Source of the DNA: Nitrospira sp.
Lineage (GTDB): Bacteria; Nitrospirota; Nitrospiria; Nitrospirales; Nitrospiraceae
DNA length: 7,381 nucleotides
Direction of reading: 5' to 3'
Assembly (NCBI GenBank): GCA_015904075.1
Contig: JABMDH010000017.1
Coordinates: forward strand, 11,905 to 19,285
Shown here in pieces: positions 1 through 6,416 of the stretch; the first letter of the stretch is position 1; each line of letters starts with the position of its first letter. A program made the translations under genes and the position numbers. The notes under the pieces are model-generated. The model ran no database searches, was not told where the DNA came from, and was given only the letters and a program-made list of their open reading frames with translations.

Positions 1-535
1 TCAAAGCTCCATTCTGAGTTATATGTCTGAACCGGATCCCTGCGGTGGAGGCTCGTTGATCACACCCCAGAATGTCCCCAGTTCCTTGACCGCCGAGACA
101 AACTGATGGAATTCAACAGGTTTCACCACATACGCATTGGCCCCCAGCGCGTAACTCTCGCCGAGGTCACGTTCTTCACAAGAAGAGGTGAGCATGACGA
201 CAGGGATGGGACGGAGGTGCGTATCCGCCTTAATGGTCCGTAAGACTTCAAGCCCGTTTACTTTGGGCATCTTGATATCCAGGAAGATAACCGCGGGGTT
301 CCCTTTCATCCGGGAAGCAAACAACCCTCGACAATACAGATAATCCAATACCTCGGCGCCGTCGTGGCAGAGAACCACTTTGTCGGAAATGTTTTGTTCC
401 TCCATCGCGGCCAGAGCCAGTTCAGCGTCTCGCGGATTATCTTCAGCGAGTACGATCGGTTTTACGACTGTCATGATCGAGGCCTCCTGGTTGGGAGCGT
501 CATATAAAAAGTCGCTCCTTTATCCGGCTCGCCCT
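1..535. repeat. Direct repeat, left copy
   Basis: This segment aligns without gaps to 5139-5673 at a constant offset of 5138 bases. I count about 40 mismatches in 535 bases (about 92.5% identity). It covers the bases following the regulator stop, the regulator gene and the last 65 bases of the CHASE3 kinase gene. On the right the similarity ends at 535, inside intact kinase sequence. On the left it runs to the window edge and may continue beyond. Confidence 0.93.
19..474 (-). CDS. Single-domain response regulator, Rcp1-like (copy 1)
   Basis: A 151-residue protein made of one CheY-like receiver domain and no output domain, so it probably works as a phosphate shuttle or by binding a partner protein in the cytoplasm. 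The acidic pocket is E11/D12, the phosphoacceptor is D66 in FLDIKMP, the switch position is T96 or S97 in MLTSS, and the conserved lysine is K118 in VVKP. The tail FWGVINEPPP is typical of Rcp1-type regulators paired with phytochrome-like and CHASE3 kinases. Its ATG overlaps the TGA of the upstream kinase by four bases (ATGA), and a perfect AGGAGG lies 8 bases before it inside the kinase gene. Translational coupling and a cognate kinase-regulator pair are therefore likely. It is nearly identical to the protein at 5157-5612, differing at 7 of 151 residues. The phosphorylation target and the downstream partner are not visible here. Confidence 0.93.
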   Translation of the reverse strand: MTVVKPIVLAEDNPRDAELALAAMEEQNISDKVVLCHDGAEVLDYLYCRGLFASRMKGNPAVIFLDIKMPKVNGLEVLRTIKADTHLRPIPVVMLTSSCEERDLGESYALGANAYVVKPVEFHQFVSAVKELGTFWGVINEPPPQGSGSDI

Positions 536-1967
536 CTGCCCAGGTGCGCCCACCATGCCGATGCACGATCCGACGCACGTTGGCGAGGCCGATACCGGTC
601 CCTTCAAATTCATCCATCCGGTGGAGTCGCTGAAACACGCCGAATAGTTTGCCGGCATACTGCATGTCAAATCCCACTCCGTTGTCACGCACAAAAATGA
701 CGACTTCTCCGACATTCGGCCTGTCCATGCCGACTTCAATATGTGCGCGCGGCCTGGTGCTTGTGAATTTCACCGCATTCGCGATCAGATTCATAAACAC
801 CTGCCGAAGCATGGCCGGATCACCCAGCACTTCCGGGAGTGTGGCAATTGTCCAAGATATTTCGCGTCCTTGCAAGTCAAGTCGTAAATCGTAAAGGATG
901 GTTCGGATCAGCTGGTTCACATCAACCGTTGTTTGAAGCATCTCCTGACGCCCCATCCGGGAAAACACCAGCAGATCGTCGATCAGCTGGCCCATCTGTT
1001 TGGCAGAATCGGAGATCGTCTGCAGATACCTGGCGGCCTTTTCGTTCAATGACTCAGTCACCGCTTTGCGCAACAGCGACGCATACCCATCAATATGACG
1101 AAGCGGGGCGCGTAGGTCGTGAGACACCGAATAGCTGAAGGATTCGAGCTCCTTGTTCGCGGCCTCGAGAAGTTCGCCACGCCGCTGCAATTCATCGGCG
1201 ACACGCCGCCGTTCCGTGATGTCATGTCTAATCAAATAATAGACGGATGCCAGTAACACGAACTGAAGCAGCGCGCCGATGCTGAGCAGCACAATCGTAT
1301 TCGTCGTCGTGGCCGCAGATTCCAAGACCCGCCGGCGCAATGCCTGTTGTTCATACAACTCCATTTCCGCGACGGTCTTGTGGATCTCCCTGATCTCTTG
1401 TGTTGCGGCTCCTTCGAGCGCTATTTTCTTGACCGCCTCAAATCCTTTATTAGCAAGGAGGGTAATTGCATGGGCCTCAGCAGCCAGTTGCCGATCCATC
1501 ATCCGCTCGAGCAACACGACACGTTCCTGCTGTTCGGGCACTCCCTCCGTCAGATGTTCGAGGTATTTGATAAACGTCGGCCTCTGTTTGATAACCGACT
1601 GGTAGGACTCGAGATAGAGCTTTTCTCCTGTAACAAGATACCGGCGGTGATTATTCTCTGTTTGGTCCATCGCCATATCAATATTGGTCAATAGCTGCAC
1701 GAGTTCGTGGCTGCGGGTATCGAGCCCGCTGTTGGCGATCACGGTACTGGTGTTGCGATAGGATACGGTACTGATCACGAGAATGCCGGCGAACACGAGA
1801 CTGAACCCGGCCAAGATCCGCCGTTCGATCGTCAGTGACAAAAACCACGTGATCGGAGCGCGCCAGAATGACTCGTCGCCGGCAGGCGAGGGGGGAGGGC
1901 TGTGGGGCTCAAGTCCCCCCATCGATGCGAGCGAAGTTTGCGGCTGTTCGTTTGTCGCTGATTCCAT
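471..1967 (-). CDS. Membrane sensor histidine kinase with CHASE3 domain
   Basis: A 498-residue sensor kinase. A proline-rich cytosolic N-terminus is followed by a first membrane segment at about residues 49-70. A helical extracytoplasmic region at about 72-220 has the CHASE3 pattern (MDQTENNHRRYLVTG near 100-114), and a second membrane segment lies at about 222-246. No HAMP domain is evident; a short coiled linker leads to the HisKA helix with phosphoacceptor H283 in SVSHDLRAPL. The HATPase domain shows the N box with N397 (NLIANAVKF), the G1 motif DNGVGF at 429-433 and the G2 motif GTGIGL near 457-461. It should autophosphorylate and pass phosphate to the regulator whose start overlaps its stop codon. 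The CHASE3 ligand is unknown. I chose ATG at 1967; an in-frame GTG at 2021 would add 18 residues without a clear ribosome site and overlaps an inverted repeat. It lies 115 bases after the nuoN stop. Confidence 0.9.
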   Translation of the reverse strand: MESATNEQPQTSLASMGGLEPHSPPPSPAGDESFWRAPITWFLSLTIERRILAGFSLVFAGILVISTVSYRNTSTVIANSGLDTRSHELVQLLTNIDMAMDQTENNHRRYLVTGEKLYLESYQSVIKQRPTFIKYLEHLTEGVPEQQERVVLLERMMDRQLAAEAHAITLLANKGFEAVKKIALEGAATQEIREIHKTVAEMELYEQQALRRRVLESAATTTNTIVLLSIGALLQFVLLASVYYLIRHDITERRRVADELQRRGELLEAANKELESFSYSVSHDLRAPLRHIDGYASLLRKAVTESLNEKAARYLQTISDSAKQMGQLIDDLLVFSRMGRQEMLQTTVDVNQLIRTILYDLRLDLQGREISWTIATLPEVLGDPAMLRQVFMNLIANAVKFTSTRPRAHIEVGMDRPNVGEVVIFVRDNGVGFDMQYAGKLFGVFQRLHRMDEFEGTGIGLANVRRIVHRHGGRTWAEGEPDKGATFYMTLPTRRPRS

Positions 1968-2015
1968 GAACGTAGGCGATCCTGGCAGAATCCGCTGGAA
2001 ATCATGTGGCTGACC

Positions 2016-2035
2016 GCACACGAGGACTCGTGCGC
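2016..2035. repeat. Short inverted repeat upstream of CHASE3 kinase
   Basis: Plus-strand CACGAG at 2019-2024 and CTCGTG at 2027-2032 form a perfect 6-base inverted repeat around GA. Two further outer pairs (2016/2035 and 2017/2034) form across one mismatch. It lies between nuoN and the kinase, next to the alternative GTG start. It could be an operator or an RNA hairpin in the kinase leader. No T-run follows it on the minus strand, so a rho-independent terminator is not supported. Confidence 0.35.
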
Positions 2036-2045
2036 TCCACAGCCA

Positions 2046-2073
2046 ATTGTAGCAGAACTCACGAACGGCGAAA
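2046..2073 (-). promoter_or_regulatory. Possible sigma70-type promoter for kinase-regulator pair
   Basis: Reading the minus strand, TACAAT (2051-2046) is a good -10 match. A poor -35 candidate, TTTCGC (2073-2068), lies 16 bases upstream. It sits about 80 bases before the chosen ATG of the CHASE3 kinase, just after the nuoN stop codon. It could let the kinase-regulator pair be transcribed independently of complex I. The -35 match is weak, so this is only a candidate. Confidence 0.25.
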
Positions 2074-2082
2074 CCAGGAAAG

Positions 2083-3498
2083 CTATCCGCCGAATGACGG
2101 AAGAGACGGGGTGGCGATGGCTGAAGGAGCGGGAAGATTCGAGAACATCAGCGTCGCGCCGACAACCCAATCGATAAACGGCTGTGGATAAATGCCAATG
2201 ACTAACGTTCCTGCCAGACCGACATAGACGACAGCCTTCATCGGACCAGAAATGGTGACAGGTGAGGGATTGGTTGGCTCATTGATATACATTTTCTTTA
2301 CAACGATCATGTAATAGTACATCGAAATCACAATGTTGATCAGTCCAACCGTGATCAGTGTATACAGCCCTTCTTTAATCGCCGCGATAAAAATGTACAG
2401 TTTGCCGATAAACCCCGCCAGCGGGGGCACACCGGCCAGAGACAGGAGAAACACCAGCATCGAAAAGGCCAGGAATGGAGAGCGGCGGCCCAAACCATTA
2501 TAGTCGTCGATTTCGTCACTGCCAATCGCATGGCTGACGGCAATGACAACAGCAAAGGCGCCGATATTCGCAAAGAGATAGGCCAAGAGGTAAAACAAAA
2601 TAGCGTCATTCCCCATTTTCGTCCCAGCCGCCAAGCCGATCAACACATTCCCGATCTGGGCAATACCGGAATAGGCCAGAAGACGCTTGATATTCCGCTG
2701 GGCTATCGCCACGATGTTGGCATAGGTCATCGACAAGATAGAGACCGCCACCAGTAGAATGACCCACATCGGTTTGAAGGAGGCCAAGGCCACGAAGAAG
2801 ATGCGGAGCAGGATGGCGAATGCCGCGCCCTTCGGAGCGATCGACAAGTACGCTGTCACAGGCGTCGGTGCGCCATGATACGTATCAGGAATCCACGAAT
2901 GGAAAGGAACGGCTCCGATTTTAAACCCCAGCGCGGCGAAGATCAGTAAGAAGCCGATGATGGCGCCCGGGGTAGCAGCGAGATTCATCTCCGAAAACAC
3001 CAGCTTCCCCGTCTCTCCATACACAAGACTGATCCCGTAGGCGAGCAGTCCGGCAGCGAATACACCCAGGATAAAAAACTTGAGTCCGGCCTCATTCGAG
3101 GCCAAATCCTCTCGAAGATAGCCCACCAGAATGTAAAACCCGAGAGTCGAAAACTCCAGGCTCACGAAAAGGGACAGCAGATCGTTGGCCGAAGACATGA
3201 ACATCATGCCGAGAGCCGACATGACGACCAGCACGTAATATTCTCCCCGAAAGAATCTGAACCGCTCGACGTACTGAATCGACGCAAGAATGACAAGAGC
3301 CGTCGATCCGACGATAAATATCTTGAAAAAGATGGCCATGCGGTCCAGTACGAACATGTTGCCGAACAAGGCGCCCGACACATGAGTCATATCAAACCAC
3401 ACCAAACAGCCCAGGGTACCAGCGACAGTCGGGAATCGCCGCCTCGCGATTGAATCGGATGCTCCGCAGTCAACACCTGTCATGAAGTTGTCGATCAT
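2083..3498 (-). CDS. nuoN: NADH-quinone oxidoreductase subunit N, abnormal 5' end
   Basis: An antiporter-like proton-pumping membrane subunit of complex I, with an open frame of 471 residues. The core is well conserved: E115 in SLEFSTLGF, K193 in GFKIGAVPFH, the motif SWIPDTYHGAPTPV at 201-214, K223 in APKGAAF, NIKRLLAYS at 269-277 and SLAGVPPLAGFIGKLY at 353-368 with K366. These match the channel glutamate and lysines known from E. coli NuoN. The C-terminus looks natural. The N-terminus does not: recognisable sequence starts near residue 27, the preceding stretch is polar with three consecutive arginines (20-22), and the expected first membrane helix is absent. By my alignment from memory, conserved residues sit 18-24 positions earlier than in E. 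coli NuoN. The ATG at 3498 has no Shine-Dalgarno sequence and lies only 33 bases after the hybrid kinase stop. The gene appears 5'-truncated or frameshifted, and function is doubtful. Confidence 0.85.
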   Translation of the reverse strand: MIDNFMTGVDCGASDSIARRRFPTVAGTLGCLVWFDMTHVSGALFGNMFVLDRMAIFFKIFIVGSTALVILASIQYVERFRFFRGEYYVLVVMSALGMMFMSSANDLLSLFVSLEFSTLGFYILVGYLREDLASNEAGLKFFILGVFAAGLLAYGISLVYGETGKLVFSEMNLAATPGAIIGFLLIFAALGFKIGAVPFHSWIPDTYHGAPTPVTAYLSIAPKGAAFAILLRIFFVALASFKPMWVILLVAVSILSMTYANIVAIAQRNIKRLLAYSGIAQIGNVLIGLAAGTKMGNDAILFYLLAYLFANIGAFAVVIAVSHAIGSDEIDDYNGLGRRSPFLAFSMLVFLLSLAGVPPLAGFIGKLYIFIAAIKEGLYTLITVGLINIVISMYYYMIVVKKMYINEPTNPSPVTISGPMKAVVYVGLAGTLVIGIYPQPFIDWVVGATLMFSNLPAPSAIATPSLPSFGG

Positions 3499-3531
3499 GG
3501 CATATGGCCGATAGATCGTTGCCGGGAATGA

Positions 3532-5139
3532 TTACCGGATCACTGTCCCTTGCTGACTAGATACAACCATGCGCGCCGGATTACAATCCAGAAGCTCGCG
3601 AATTGCCCTCGCCAGAGCGTCCGGAGAGAACGGCTTTTGAAGATACCCACAGGCTGGGTCCCCGGCACCTAGACCAACATCATCGGTATAGCCGGAGATG
3701 AAGAGAATTTTCAGCTCAGGCTTGATCACACGAAGATGCTGGGCCAATTCCGGCCCGTTCATTCCCGGCATGACCACATCCGTGAGCAGGAGCTGGAGCC
3801 GGCCTATCTGCTGCGTACCGACAAGACAGGCCTCCAAGCCGTGTTTGGCCTCGAAGACACGATATCCAAGCTTGCGAAGCTCGTCTCGAATCAGACTGCG
3901 GACGCCCGCATCATCTTCGACCAGCAAAATGGTCTCGTGGCCGCTCGTAGACGACGGCGTGACTTCCGTGCCGACGACTTGTTCCGGCTCCTCGATAATC
4001 TGCGGAAGGTAAATGTCAAAGCGAGTGCCCCGCCCAATCACGCTGGACACATCCAGCCCGCCACCACTTTGCGTAACGATGCCGAACACAGTGGAGAGTC
4101 CGAGTCCCGTGCCCTTTCCTTCGTCCTTCGTCGTGAAAAATGGTTCAAACATATGGGGTTGAATATCCGGTGAAATCCCGCAGCCGGTGTCGGACACTGA
4201 GAGCTTCACATAGGCGCCGGGAGGCAAGGGGCGCAGGTGGTACACTGGCGTCCGGTCGATCTCGACCGAAGCGGTTTCGATGATCAGCGTTCCGCCCTTG
4301 GGCATGGCATCGCGGGCATTGACAACGAGGTTCATGACGATCTGTTCGAGTTGCGCCGGGTCTGCCTTGACGCGAAGAGGCTCACGGCTAGCGCGTAAGA
4401 CTAAGTTAATATCTTCTCCGATTAAACGTCGAAGCATCGTCTGAAAGTTACCGATGACCGGATTCAAATCGAGCACCTTCGGCTCGACCGGCTGCTTTCT
4501 GCTGAATGTCAGCAATTGTTTGATCAAAGCCGCTGCGCGATCGCCTGCCTTTCGCATCTCTTCGATCTTGCCCCTCTCAGGATGATCCGGCGGCAAGTCA
4601 TTGAGCAACACTTGGCTATGGCCCACAATGACGGTGAGGATATTGTTAAAGTCGTGCGCCAACCCTCCGGCCAATCGGCCGACGGCCTCCAACTTTTGCG
4701 CCTGGCGGAGCTGCAACTCGCTCTGGCGCAAGGCGTCCTCGGCCCGCTTCCGCTCCATCCGATCGTGCCGTTCGCGGAGCGCCCGCTGAATCGATGGAAC
4801 CAGCCGGCCGATCCGCTGTTTCAAGATATAATCCGTGGCGCCGCGATGCATGGTATCGATGGCAAGTTCCTCGCCGAGGGTCCCGGAAACGAAAATGAAC
4901 GGGATCTCAGGAGCCAGCTTACGCGCAAGGTCAAGTGCGGCAGCACCATCGAATCCAGGAAGAGAATAGTCGGCCAAGATCAGATCGATCAGGCCTTCTT
5001 TAAGGACGGCAACAAATGCAGCACGACTTTCCACGCGGATCGGGGCGCAAGGAATTCCCCCCTCTTCCAACAGCGTGGCGATGAGGTCGGCATCCGTCTG
5101 ATTATCCTCTAGTTGGAGGACTCGCAAAGGAGTGGTCAT
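3532..5139 (-). CDS. Soluble hybrid histidine kinase, REC-HisKA-HATPase-REC
   Basis: A 535-residue cytosolic kinase without membrane segments. Receiver 1 (about residues 5-120) has E11/D12, phosphoacceptor D57 in ILADYSLPGFDG and K107. A coiled linker (about 121-150) leads to HisKA with H162 in GGLAHDFNNIL. The HATPase domain has N274 (NLVVNARDAMP), DTGCGI at 317-322 and GKGTGLGLS at 341-349. Receiver 2 (about 403-518) has E408, D409 and D410, phosphoacceptor D454 in LLTDVVMPGMNG, and K502 in LQKPF. All catalytic residues are present. It could take phosphate through receiver 1 and hold or relay it through receiver 2. Its ATG follows the regulator stop by 17 bases, with a weak GGA 6 bases before the start. 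A TTG at 5154 would add five residues and seems less likely. Together with the regulator it forms a cassette wedged between truncated nuoM and nuoN. Confidence 0.9.
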   Translation of the reverse strand: MTTPLRVLQLEDNQTDADLIATLLEEGGIPCAPIRVESRAAFVAVLKEGLIDLILADYSLPGFDGAAALDLARKLAPEIPFIFVSGTLGEELAIDTMHRGATDYILKQRIGRLVPSIQRALRERHDRMERKRAEDALRQSELQLRQAQKLEAVGRLAGGLAHDFNNILTVIVGHSQVLLNDLPPDHPERGKIEEMRKAGDRAAALIKQLLTFSRKQPVEPKVLDLNPVIGNFQTMLRRLIGEDINLVLRASREPLRVKADPAQLEQIVMNLVVNARDAMPKGGTLIIETASVEIDRTPVYHLRPLPPGAYVKLSVSDTGCGISPDIQPHMFEPFFTTKDEGKGTGLGLSTVFGIVTQSGGGLDVSSVIGRGTRFDIYLPQIIEEPEQVVGTEVTPSSTSGHETILLVEDDAGVRSLIRDELRKLGYRVFEAKHGLEACLVGTQQIGRLQLLLTDVVMPGMNGPELAQHLRVIKPELKILFISGYTDDVGLGAGDPACGYLQKPFSPDALARAIRELLDCNPARMVVSSQQGTVIR

Positions 5140-5156
5140 CAAAGTTCCATTCAAAG

Positions 5157-5612
5157 TTACGTGCCGGAACCGGACCCCTGCGGTGGAGGCTCGTTGATCA
5201 CACCCCAGAATGTGCCCAGCTCCTTGACGGCCGAGACAAACTGATGGAATTCAACAGGCTTCACCACATACGCATTGGCTCCCAGCGCGTAACTCTCGCC
5301 GAGGTCACGCTCTTCACGGGAAGAGGTGAGCATGACGACAGGAATGGGGCGGAGATGCGTGTCCGCTTTGATGGTCCGCAAAACCTCAAGCCCGTTTACT
5401 TTGGGCATCTTGATATCCAGAAAGATAACCGCAGGGTTCCCTTTCATCCGGGAAGCAAACGGCCCTCGACAATACAAATAATCCAATACCTCGGCGCCAT
5501 CGTGGCAAAGCACGACTTTGTCGGAAATGTTTTGTTCCTCCATCGCGGCCAGAGCCAGTTCAGCGTCTCGCGGATTATCTTCAGCGAGTACGATCGGTGT
5601 TGCGCCTGTCAT
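5157..5612 (-). CDS. Single-domain response regulator, Rcp1-like (copy 2)
   Basis: A 151-residue stand-alone receiver, paralogous to the protein at 19-474. All functional residues are kept: E11/D12, D66, T96/S97 and K118. Differences are confined to residues 3-5 (VVK to GAT), L51P, C99R and the last two residues (DI to GT). About 25 of 34 base differences in the gene are silent, which suggests that both copies were under selection for protein function. The AGGAGG ribosome site and the start overlapping an upstream kinase stop are preserved, but here only the last 21 codons of that kinase remain. The regulator would now be transcribed from whatever promoter reads through nuoL-nuoM. Its partner may be the hybrid kinase immediately downstream or the CHASE3 kinase at 471-1967. 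Confidence 0.93.
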   Translation of the reverse strand: MTGATPIVLAEDNPRDAELALAAMEEQNISDKVVLCHDGAEVLDYLYCRGPFASRMKGNPAVIFLDIKMPKVNGLEVLRTIKADTHLRPIPVVMLTSSREERDLGESYALGANAYVVKPVEFHQFVSAVKELGTFWGVINEPPPQGSGSGT

Positions 5613-5673
5613 GATCGAGGCCTCCTGGTTGGGAGCGCAATATAAAATGTCGCTCCTTTATCCGGCTCGCCCT
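5609..5673 (-). pseudogene. Remnant of histidine kinase 3' end
   Basis: Bases 5609-5673 correspond to 471-535, the last 21 codons of the CHASE3 kinase gene. In the kinase frame they read GEPDKGATFYIALPTRRPRS and then TGA, against YMT in place of YIA in the full gene. The similarity stops at 5673, and nuoM sequence begins at 5674. The rest of this second kinase copy is absent. The piece still supplies the ribosome site of the regulator at 5157-5612. It also shows that the regulator-hybrid kinase cassette came from a kinase-regulator locus like the one at the left of the window. Confidence 0.85.
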
Positions 5674-6389
5674 GGGGCCTTGAAGGCAAACCCCATGAAC
5701 ATGAGCCAGAAGATCAGGATCTGCTGATCCATCGGAATCGGCGCCGAGAGGAGCTCGAGTAAATCGAACGAATAGCTTTGATCCGTATGATGCAAAGACG
5801 CCCACTGGTGGAAATTGATATTGAGCAAGGCGATGCCGACCAGCATGAAGACACTGCCCAAAAGGGTATAGAGGACGAACTTCAACGCCGCATAATGGCG
5901 CTCGGCGCCTCCGCCCCACAGTTTGATCAGAAAGTAGCTGGGAATCAGCATCAGCTCCCAGAAGACGAAGAACAAGATCAGATCCAATGAAACGAACACG
6001 CCCATCGTCGTCGTTTCAAGCGCCAAGAGACACATCATGTAGAGCTTCACCTGGTGGCGGATTGTGTCCCAGGAATAGATCACGACCAACACACTCAGAA
6101 AAGCCGTCAATCCCACGAAGAGTACGCTGATGCCGTCGACGCCCAGGTGGTAGCTGATGCCCAGCGCGGGAATCCATCTCACGCGCTCCGCGAACTGCAT
6201 GGCAGCCGATTCCGGCACAAAACGCAGCAGCACAAACACAGAGAGCGCAAGTTCGACCAGCGTGATGGCGAGCGCCGACGTCCGGACCATGTCCTCATCC
6301 TCGAACAGCCACAGCACGATGGCTCCCAGAACGGGCAAAAAGAGAATGCAGGAAAGGACCGGAAATCCCGCTGTAAGTTCTTCCAACAT
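5658..6389 (-). pseudogene. nuoM: NADH-quinone oxidoreductase subunit M, 3'-truncated
   Basis: This is the N-terminal half of the antiporter-like proton-pumping subunit M of complex I. The open frame gives 243 residues where NuoM is usually about 490-530. Recognisable features include the N-terminal membrane helices, LGVDGISVLFVGLTAFL at 82-98, the channel glutamate E145 in FWELMLIP, and K237 in GFAFKAP, which matches the first pumping lysine of the family. Native sequence ends right after KAP at base 5674. The last residues, GRAG, are read out of frame from the kinase tail and end at a TAA. The second half, including the later channel lysine and the discontinuous helix region, is missing and found nowhere in the window. 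The ATG at 6389 follows the nuoL stop by 27 bases, with a GGGG-containing weak ribosome site. A functional pump from this fragment is not expected. Confidence 0.88.
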
Positions 6390-6416
6390 AATGACCGCCG
6401 TACGCCCCTCGACCCT

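Larger units (their letters stand above)
5139..5673. repeat. Direct repeat, right copy
   Basis: This is the partner of the repeat at 1-535, in the same orientation. It ends at 5673, exactly at the junction with nuoM, so that base marks a rearrangement breakpoint. At its left side it meets the ATG of the hybrid kinase. The left copy reaches the window edge at the same point, so the true repeat may be longer and include the hybrid kinase gene. Confidence 0.93.

Noticed and set aside
2060..2100. Terminator after nuoN
   Set aside because: Only a 5-base CGGCG/CGCCG stem with a long loop and no T-run can be drawn, which is too weak to call.
1832..2170. 112-residue minus-strand frame covering the kinase start
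   Set aside because: It overlaps the nuoN end and the kinase N-terminus in another frame, is Arg/Ser-rich, and has no domain.
4516..5112. 198-residue open frame on the plus strand
   Set aside because: It lies entirely antisense to the hybrid kinase, whose domains and motifs are unambiguous. The translation has no recognisable domain and no ribosome site, so it is a composition shadow.
3499..5674. Insertion sequence or integron-like element carrying the cassette
   Set aside because: I see no transposase, integrase, terminal inverted repeats or target-site duplication at either boundary.
5581..5919. 112-residue minus-strand frame spanning the nuoM junction
   Set aside because: It is out of frame with both nuoM and the regulator and crosses the breakpoint by chance. 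No conserved motif is seen.
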